This document shows, one piece after another, positions 58,464-64,000 of a stretch of 64,000 bases of DNA (the first letter of the stretch is position 1; the number at the start of each line of letters is the position of its first letter). The DNA comes from Roseivirga sp. E12. Its GTDB lineage: Bacteria; Bacteroidota; Bacteroidia; Cytophagales; Cyclobacteriaceae. The position numbers were made by a program, and so were the translations under genes. The notes beneath the pieces were generated by a model. It ran no database searches, was not told the DNA's origin, and was given only the letters and a program-made list of their open reading frames with translations. The DNA is taken from the NCBI RefSeq assembly GCF_017592825.1, contig NZ_JAGFMD010000001.1:1550001-1614000 (forward strand), read 5' to 3'.

Positions 58464-59273
58464 ATGCTCCACATGAAAAAATTGGCTCTGGTTTTCTTCT
58501 TTAATATCGCTTGGGCAATTCCAAATACTGAGCCTTCCATACCTGATCAAGACAGTCCTTACATGTGTGCAGCCAATACTTTGGCAATGAACACTAGGCT
58601 TTGTATTGACATTACAGAAGTACCAGGTTATATGTATAAAGACTACTTGGCTACTGCTGCTGAAAGTGATGGTGAACAATCTGCTGAATTCAGAGAGAGA
58701 ATTCCAGACTTCAGCAAGTGGGAAGCGGTTTTTGAAAAACTTGATGCAAAAGCCATAGAAGAAAAATTCTTCGAGACTGATGAGTTTGCATTGATGCCCA
58801 TAGTCGGTATCAGCCGACAGCAAGCCGAAGACTTTTGTGTTTGGAGGACAAAAATGTTCGAAGCTGAGCTGGCAAAAATGTCTAAGAGAGAAAGGGCTCA
58901 GTTCCCGAAGAAGTTCAGGTTCAGACTCCCAACTGCCAGTGAATGGTCAAGAATGCGATTTCTGGCGCTAGAGAAAGCCATGTTAAAGCGACTGGATAAG
59001 ATTGCTAATGGGAACCTTAAGGCTTTCAAGTTTTCAAAGTCCAAGATCATGCAGAACAATGAAAAAGTATCTCATATCTATGAATCCAAAGATTCGAAGG
59101 TTGGCTTCTTTAATCTATTCGATAACGTAGCAGAGATGACGAGCGAGGAAGGTATTGCCGTGGGTGGCAGTTGGTATGGTCCTAATGAGAAGGCCAACTA
59201 CCAACAAACTTTCGAATATACGTCTCCCGAAGCATGGCTAGGGCTCAGGTGCATCTTTGAAATTATCGATTAG
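58464..59273 (+). CDS. SUMF1/formylglycine-generating-enzyme-domain protein
   Basis: 269 residues with a signal peptide of about 20 residues (start ATG 58464 or 58473). The domain begins at IDITEVPGYMYKDYL and shows the FGE-sulfatase path: PIVGISRQQAEDFCVWR, FRFRLPTASEWSRMRF, GFFNLFDNVAEMTSE, GIAVGGSWYGPN and WLGLRCIFE. It resembles the short GldJ/GldK-like scaffolds of Bacteroidota more than catalytic FGE; the paired active-site cysteines near GSW-x(n)-GFR of true FGE are not evident. The gene converges on DUF819 and overlaps its stop by four bases. Confidence 0.85.
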   Translation: MLHMKKLALVFFFNIAWAIPNTEPSIPDQDSPYMCAANTLAMNTRLCIDITEVPGYMYKDYLATAAESDGEQSAEFRERIPDFSKWEAVFEKLDAKAIEEKFFETDEFALMPIVGISRQQAEDFCVWRTKMFEAELAKMSKRERAQFPKKFRFRLPTASEWSRMRFLALEKAMLKRLDKIANGNLKAFKFSKSKIMQNNEKVSHIYESKDSKVGFFNLFDNVAEMTSEEGIAVGGSWYGPNEKANYQQTFEYTSPEAWLGLRCIFEIID

Positions 59274-60418
59274 ACAATCCCCACCACCAAGAAACCTAAG
59301 TAAGTACCAACTCCTGTCCCCAACGCACCAGCTAGTATTGCCGGCAGCACCAAGTCTGAACGCTTAAAAGTATTTGCTAAAGCCAATGCTGTGCTTGACC
59401 CTCCGATATTCGCTTGCGAGGCGATGGCTACAATGGCCCAATCCAGTTTAAAGACTATGCCGCACAGAATAATTATGAAGCCATGCACTAATACTATTGC
59501 TCCAGTGAATACTAGTATATCTATTGCATCGGCACCCACCTCTGCCAGAGCGGTTATCTCACAGAAAGCACCGACCACCACTAAGAACAAATAGACCGAA
59601 AACATACCTAAAAGCTTGGCTCCAGGTATGCGTTTGATAAAATCCGTCTGTGCCAAAACCAGAGCTATGGTAGTCAATATAAGAATCGAGGGTACTCCAA
59701 AACCCTGCGTTTTCGCCCAATCTGAAAGCCAATCGGAAACAAACAAAGCGGTTAGGACAATGGCTATCAGCAAGCCCAGATTTAAAGGGGAAAGCTCTTC
59801 TTTATCAGAATGGGCTGTGGTCTTCAATGCGTTTTTCGAAATGGTCTCGGGGTTGTTTCTAAGCTTTCGCATAAATGCGGGTAAGCTCAATGTTACCAAC
59901 ATCCATATTGTAGTCATGATGTTATCAGCCACTACAATTCCCGTAAAGATTGCACCTTCCTTCGCCATTCCATATTCTAAGGCAATGGCATTAAAATTGG
60001 CGCTTCCACCGGTATATGTACCCGTCATCATACCTGCAATGGCGGCATAATTTTCTCCGAAAACGTCTTGGTAGTCGATGAATTGAAGTGCAGCAGTGAC
60101 GCCCAGCATTGTACCTAAAGCTCCTGCCCCAAAAGCAATCAGCATCGGCATTCCAGCTTGTCGTAGCTCTTTTAAGTTTACACCCAATAGCAAAAAGAAA
60201 ATACTAGCAGGTGCCACATATTGAAATATTGAGTCGTAGACCGGGCTTGCATTTGAGGCAGAAGGTATCATACCAAAATTCGCTGCAATGGCCCCTAGAA
60301 GGATGACCAAAAGTGAACTACTTAGATGTTTAAGTTTAGTGTACTTGCATAACCATTCGCTCAGAAATATCAGGAAACACAGGAAAGCAAGAATGTAAAC
60401 AGGCTGCTGGATATTCAT
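59270..60418 (-). CDS. DUF819 family membrane protein
   Basis: 382 residues with about ten TM segments; the first is YILAFLCFLIFLSEWLC. Conserved blocks include LGVNLKELRQAG, MTGTYTGGSANFNAIA (substrate-facing, glycine-rich) and IASQANIGGSSTALALA. These are hallmarks of DUF819 (YjcL-like) transporters, whose substrate is unknown. The overlap of its stop with the SUMF1-domain gene is four bases; the 58-base gap to the two-component operon on the same strand suggests separate transcription. Confidence 0.9.
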   Translation of the reverse strand: MNIQQPVYILAFLCFLIFLSEWLCKYTKLKHLSSSLLVILLGAIAANFGMIPSASNASPVYDSIFQYVAPASIFFLLLGVNLKELRQAGMPMLIAFGAGALGTMLGVTAALQFIDYQDVFGENYAAIAGMMTGTYTGGSANFNAIALEYGMAKEGAIFTGIVVADNIMTTIWMLVTLSLPAFMRKLRNNPETISKNALKTTAHSDKEELSPLNLGLLIAIVLTALFVSDWLSDWAKTQGFGVPSILILTTIALVLAQTDFIKRIPGAKLLGMFSVYLFLVVVGAFCEITALAEVGADAIDILVFTGAIVLVHGFIIILCGIVFKLDWAIVAIASQANIGGSSTALALANTFKRSDLVLPAILAGALGTGVGTYLGFLVVGIV

Positions 60419-60476
60419 GAGCTCAGAAGTTATAATAAAAAGCTAGTCGCTCCAACTTTCATAACTCACCAAAGTC

Positions 60477-61166
60477 TTATCCGTTGCTCAGGGCGCTAAG
60501 AACTCGCTCTCGGTATGACTGCCCTATAGCCACCATATGCTCTCCAATTTTAATCTGGTTCCCCTCGATGTACTCAAACTTGGTCTTATTGATGATATAC
60601 GACTTGTGCGTTCTCACGAATTGGTCATCTGGCAAATCAGTCAGAATACCTTTCATTGTAGTTGTGACAATCAATGTTCTATCCACTAAATGAACTTTGA
60701 CATAATCCCCCAGCGCTTCGCAGTAAAGGATATTCTCAAAAGGCGTTCGATACATCTTTTTATCTGCTTTGAGCAAGATATAATCTTGTTCGGGGTCTTG
60801 CGTTTTTGTGGTACTCAACTTGGTCTTCACCTTGTTAATCGCTTGAACGAATCTTTCAAAAGCGATCGGTTTCATTAAGTAATCCACTGCACTCAGCTCA
60901 AAACCTTCCACTGCAAACTCGGGGTATGCCGTAGTAAAAATCACTTCTGGCTTTTGATTTAGTGATTTGTAGAAATTAATCCCGGAAAGCTTCGGCATAT
61001 TGATATCCAAAAAGAGAAGATCGACAGTCTCGTTGGCAAGTATTTCCATTGCAGCGAAAGCATCCTTGCATTCCCCCACTAATGTCAAATCAGGATGATC
61101 GTTGGTGAAGGTCTTTAGTACATTTCGAGATAACGGTTCGTCATCTATAATCAAGCATCTAATCAT
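60477..61166 (-). CDS. LytTR family response regulator
   Basis: 229 residues. Receiver domain with acidic pocket DDEP (residues 8-11), phosphorylatable Asp54 in LFLDINMP and Lys in LMKPI. LytTR DNA-binding domain at about 128-225 (KKMYRTPFENILYCEALGDYVKVHL, FVRTHKSYIIN). Its start overlaps the histidine kinase stop by four bases, so it is the cognate partner of that kinase. Confidence 0.95.
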   Translation of the reverse strand: MIRCLIIDDEPLSRNVLKTFTNDHPDLTLVGECKDAFAAMEILANETVDLLFLDINMPKLSGINFYKSLNQKPEVIFTTAYPEFAVEGFELSAVDYLMKPIAFERFVQAINKVKTKLSTTKTQDPEQDYILLKADKKMYRTPFENILYCEALGDYVKVHLVDRTLIVTTTMKGILTDLPDDQFVRTHKSYIINKTKFEYIEGNQIKIGEHMVAIGQSYRERVLSALSNG

Positions 61167-62173
61167 TGGATCGTTAGTTTCACTTCAAATACGCTATCCG
61201 TCTCATTGACTTCAAAAATGTGTTTACCGGGATAGATAAGAGCAAGTCTTCGTTTCACATTCTCCAGACCAATACCTCCATACTTTCCTTCTTCCATATC
61301 ATCCACTTGACCTTTGTTGTTCTTTAAGGTCAATTCAATTCCCTTACTAAGATCGAGTTGCAGATCGATGAATCCGTCATCAGAAACACCTTTAACGCCA
61401 TGTTTAAAGCTATTTTCAATCAAAGGAAAAAAGAGCAAGGGTGCTATTTGTTTATCTGCCGGATCGCCAGAAATATTGAAAGTCACCTTGGTGCTTTGAT
61501 CAGCCCGAAGTTTCTGCAGTTCGATATAATTTTCAAGCATCTCAAGTTCTTTGCTCAATTCCACTTTATCGTCACCCACCTCATAGAGCATATACCTAAG
61601 CAAATTCGATAATTCTAGGACAGTCTCAGCTGTCTGATCACTTTGGCTTAATGCCAATGAATAAATGCTATTCAAACTATTGAAGAGAAAATGAGGGTTG
61701 ACTTGAGACTTTAGCGAGTTAAGTTCTATAGACAGTTTCTCTTTTTCCACCCTTTGCAATTGATACCAAGATTTCGAGAGTTTGAACAGCGTGGTCAGCA
61801 CGAGGTAGATGAGAAAAACAGTGACCAATACCTCATAATCGGTAAAGGAAACCATATAATACTCTGTTGGGAGCAGTGGTAACAAAACCTCAAAAGTGAG
61901 CTCATGCAACCCATAGGTCGCTTGCATAAGCACTATCGCTAAGAAACCATACTGGAGATACTTGCCTTTCTGAAGAAATCGTGGAACAAGAACCGCCAGA
62001 TTTATATATACCAGAAAGAAAAGTGGGATATGAAAAAGGCAGGAATAGAAGAAGTCGATGAACTTAAAAAAATTGGAAATAGAGAAGTAATCTCCAATTG
62101 CATAAATGGACAACACCCAGAAGACCGGGTGCTGTAACCATTTTGAGTTTATGATCTTGTAGAAGATTCTCAT
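61163..62173 (-). CDS. LytS-like sensor histidine kinase
   Basis: 336 residues. Four TM segments at the N-terminus (about 15-130), then His161 in NPHFLFNSLNSI, the His_kinase (PF06580-type) motif, and a GHKL ATPase with PLLFFPLIENSFKHGV and YGGIGLENVKRRL. Signals are unknown; the short extracellular loops suggest sensing within the membrane. Its stop is coupled to lytTR, and the lipoprotein gene before it overlaps by four bases. Confidence 0.95.
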   Translation of the reverse strand: MRIFYKIINSKWLQHPVFWVLSIYAIGDYFSISNFFKFIDFFYSCLFHIPLFFLVYINLAVLVPRFLQKGKYLQYGFLAIVLMQATYGLHELTFEVLLPLLPTEYYMVSFTDYEVLVTVFLIYLVLTTLFKLSKSWYQLQRVEKEKLSIELNSLKSQVNPHFLFNSLNSIYSLALSQSDQTAETVLELSNLLRYMLYEVGDDKVELSKELEMLENYIELQKLRADQSTKVTFNISGDPADKQIAPLLFFPLIENSFKHGVKGVSDDGFIDLQLDLSKGIELTLKNNKGQVDDMEEGKYGGIGLENVKRRLALIYPGKHIFEVNETDSVFEVKLTIQ

Positions 62174-63054
62174 CCTGAAATTTTGCTGTAAGTATCAACA
62201 GATTCGAAAACCGACTCATCGTCAGAGTAGCGTTCTAAAAACTTCTGTATCTCCTTGGGTTGTGCAGTGATCAGGATAGTTCCATCAACATTCTCATGTC
62301 TTAGTCTGACCAAATTACTTTTGAACAGATCGGAAAGTTTTTCCAGATCAAATAGCGTAAGATTTAGCTTTTCGCTTGTCACATCCATTTTCATAAAAGT
62401 GTGAACTGGAAAAAGGTTCTCGCCAAAACCACCACTAGAGTACTCAGGCAGTGGATACAAGTCGAGAAAGTAGTCTTCTCCTATACGAACGATATGTGCT
62501 TGGTAAACAAACCTTTCATCATCATCCACAAAGGTCATTTTGTAACTCTCGTCTTTCACTATATAAGCTGTTCCTTGAAACTTAGTCTCTACTTTTTTAA
62601 GACTCTCATTAAGCTTCTTTATCCCTTCGCTGAGTGGACTCAGAGATTTTTCAACGTGGTTTTTCTCCTTACCTCCCCCTATGAGAGTATCATAGTGGGC
62701 TATTATAGCATCACGATCCGTGATCTTGACACCATTCCTTGTTATAGAGATTGAATCTCCCGATTTAATCGACCATCCATTGCCTGAGATGGAATCCGTA
62801 TACTCACTTTCTACAGTAATCATTTGGCCATCCCTAATAGGCTCACCATCATGCAAAACTGCCTCGTTCTCTGTCATTCTTTCAAACGTGATATGATCGT
62901 CCTCGTCATCTCCGCTTTGCCATGTACCTTCTAGTTCAGGCAAGTACACCAAGGTGTCGGGGGTATAAATGGGAAATAAGGAGTAAACAACACAGGAACT
63001 CATGCAAACCATCAATAAGCTAAATGCTACGAGTACTTTAATTTTTCTTTTCAT
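62170..63054 (-). CDS. Lipoprotein linked to the two-component system
   Basis: 294 residues from the ATG at 63052-63054. Lipobox Cys21 (MSSC). The mature part begins VVYSLFPIYTPDTLVYLPELEGTW and is rich in aspartate/glutamate, without a recognised family. Since its stop overlaps the kinase start by four bases, it is likely part of the signalling system, perhaps an envelope sensor or accessory. A longer frame upstream (to 63120) is not used because the signal peptide starts here. Confidence 0.8.
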   Translation of the reverse strand: MKRKIKVLVAFSLLMVCMSSCVVYSLFPIYTPDTLVYLPELEGTWQSGDDEDDHITFERMTENEAVLHDGEPIRDGQMITVESEYTDSISGNGWSIKSGDSISITRNGVKITDRDAIIAHYDTLIGGGKEKNHVEKSLSPLSEGIKKLNESLKKVETKFQGTAYIVKDESYKMTFVDDDERFVYQAHIVRIGEDYFLDLYPLPEYSSGGFGENLFPVHTFMKMDVTSEKLNLTLFDLEKLSDLFKSNLVRLRHENVDGTILITAQPKEIQKFLERYSDDESVFESVDTYSKISG

Positions 63055-63252
63055 GACTTTAGATTTTATATTTTGAGTTTTTGATGACTCAAATGTGCAG
63101 GCTAAGTCGCACCTGCTCAAATTTTATCGGTGAACGCGATCATTTTCCGGTTGAACAAGATATTTAATTCTTTTTGGATGCCAACAAGCACAAGTATCGC
63201 TAATTCGATAACCTCCGCAATCATTATGGAGTATAAAGTCATATTTACTTTT

Positions 63253-64000
63253 ATGAAGACCAAAACCCTCTTTGCCTTAGTACTCCTCTTTACCTGTATA
63301 ACCTTTATTCAAGGACAAAACAGGGACATAACGATCGGGCAAACTCTAAAAATCAAATCCGAGGCTTTCAACGAGGAAAGGGCCCTGAGCATTTTCTTAC
63401 CTGATGATTACGAAAGCTCAACAAAAGACTACCCTGTACTTTATTTATTAGATGGACAAAACTGGTTCTCGTATGCGGTTAGCATAAACCAATTGATGAG
63501 CCGATATGACTATGTACCTAAGTTCATCATTGTCGGTATCGAAACTAGCGACTCACCCCGCTTTGGTTTCTTTGCCAATTCAGGTAAGCTAGTTGACTTC
63601 TTGGAAAAAGATGTGATTACATATGTAGATGATAACTATCGCACAAATGACGACCGAATGCTCTTCGGATGGCAATTCGCAGCAGCCTTCACGGTTGAAA
63701 CGATGATTAGAAAACCGGAATTATTCAAGGCCTACTTTGCTGCTAGCCCTATCCCATTAAACGATCAGCGATTAGATGCTTTTTCAAAGCTGTTAAGCTC
63801 CAAGCCGGAGCTTGATCAAACGCTCTTGTTCACCACTTCACTCAATGAGAATGGTGTCGAAGCGAACGTACAACGCCTAGCAAGCATTATTGAAGACAAA
63901 GCTCCCACGCATTTTTCCTGGGAATACAAGGTCATGAAAAACGAAGAACTTCCTGCATTAGGCCATACAACCACTCCACTGGGAACCATCTATCACGGAC
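63253..64000 (+). CDS. Esterase-like alpha/beta hydrolase, 3'-truncated by window edge
   Basis: 249 codons are in the window from ATG 63253; the rest is beyond it. Signal peptide of about 21 residues. The fold is of the Esterase D family found often in Bacteroidota (YPVLYLLDGQNWF, KFIIVGIETSD, FLEKDVITYVDDNYRT). The usual nucleophile elbow G-x-S-x-G is replaced by GWQFA (residues 139-143), with Gln141 where Ser should be. The His region GHTTTPLGTIYHG near the end is conserved. It may be inactive as an esterase. Confidence 0.8.
   Translation, partial: MKTKTLFALVLLFTCITFIQGQNRDITIGQTLKIKSEAFNEERALSIFLPDDYESSTKDYPVLYLLDGQNWFSYAVSINQLMSRYDYVPKFIIVGIETSDSPRFGFFANSGKLVDFLEKDVITYVDDNYRTNDDRMLFGWQFAAAFTVETMIRKPELFKAYFAASPIPLNDQRLDAFSKLLSSKPELDQTLLFTTSLNENGVEANVQRLASIIEDKAPTHFSWEYKVMKNEELPALGHTTTPLGTIYHG

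Noticed and set aside
58335-58823. 162-codon minus-strand frame across VOC and SUMF1-domain genes
   Set aside because: Covers two well-supported plus-strand genes; no signal or domain.
1-64000. CRISPR arrays, tRNA or rRNA genes
   Set aside because: No regularly spaced repeat series and no cloverleaf-like or rRNA-like sequence was seen in the gaps; a tRNAscan or Infernal run would be decisive.

Overview
The window is chromosomal DNA of a Bacteroidota bacterium, most likely a marine member of the Cytophagales (Roseivirga/Fulvivirga-like; the genus is a guess). Signs are the many short lipoprotein signal peptides, DUF6090- and DUF6155-like proteins, a TlpA/DUF4369 thioredoxin, a fused ccoNO cbb3 oxidase, LytTR/His-kinase pairs, short-form arginine decarboxylase, TAnnTTTG-like promoter elements and families of orphan MacB/FtsX-type permeases with PadR regulators. 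I found no rRNA, tRNA, CRISPR, prophage or transposase gene, and no gene-free stretch over 300 bases.

Layout. (1) 1-7.4 kb: mixed metabolic genes: an NTF2-like fragment, gamma-glutamyltransferase, a one-pass membrane protein, an S10 carboxypeptidase, a Tat-type TIM-barrel isomerase-like lipoprotein, and a tight araC-NTF2-VOC operon. (2) 7.6-27.1 kb: about 20 kb of seven paralogous large permeases in one orientation, in two blocks each headed by a PadR regulator, with no ATPase gene. They carry near-identical DNA tracts, family repeats in two gaps and one gene without a normal start codon. (3) 27.2-36.3 kb: TlpA-like lipoprotein, DUF6155, dienelactone hydrolase, GNAT, a large Asp-box propeller protein, a MarR plus FMN-reductase operon, and a SUI1-hydrolase pair. 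(4) 36.4-50.4 kb: a microaerobic respiration region. One minus-strand operon encodes the cbb3 oxidase (ccoNO-Q-P-G-H and a TauE/SafE-like protein). A second encodes a universal stress protein, ccoI, ccoS and hemN. Between them lie a hypothetical gene, a CI-like HTH regulator and an outer-membrane barrel. A Crp/Fnr regulator follows, and three matching TGAY-N4-GTCA palindromes sit before ccoNO and both stress-protein genes. (5) 50.4-56.4 kb: menA, argS and arginase in a tight run, divergent from arginine decarboxylase, then ArsC-like and CxxC proteins. (6) 56.5-64 kb: aldo/keto reductase, YfiT/DinB transferase, VOC, SUMF1-domain protein, DUF819 transporter-like protein, a LytTR two-component operon with a lipoprotein, and a partial esterase-like gene.

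Region 4 reads as a coherent unit: Fnr-type control, oxidase subunits, copper and assembly factors (ccoI, ccoS, ccoG, fixH) and anaerobic heme synthesis (hemN). Region 2 is the least explained part: a repeated permease array evolving by duplication and apparent gene conversion, probably repressed by PadR proteins.
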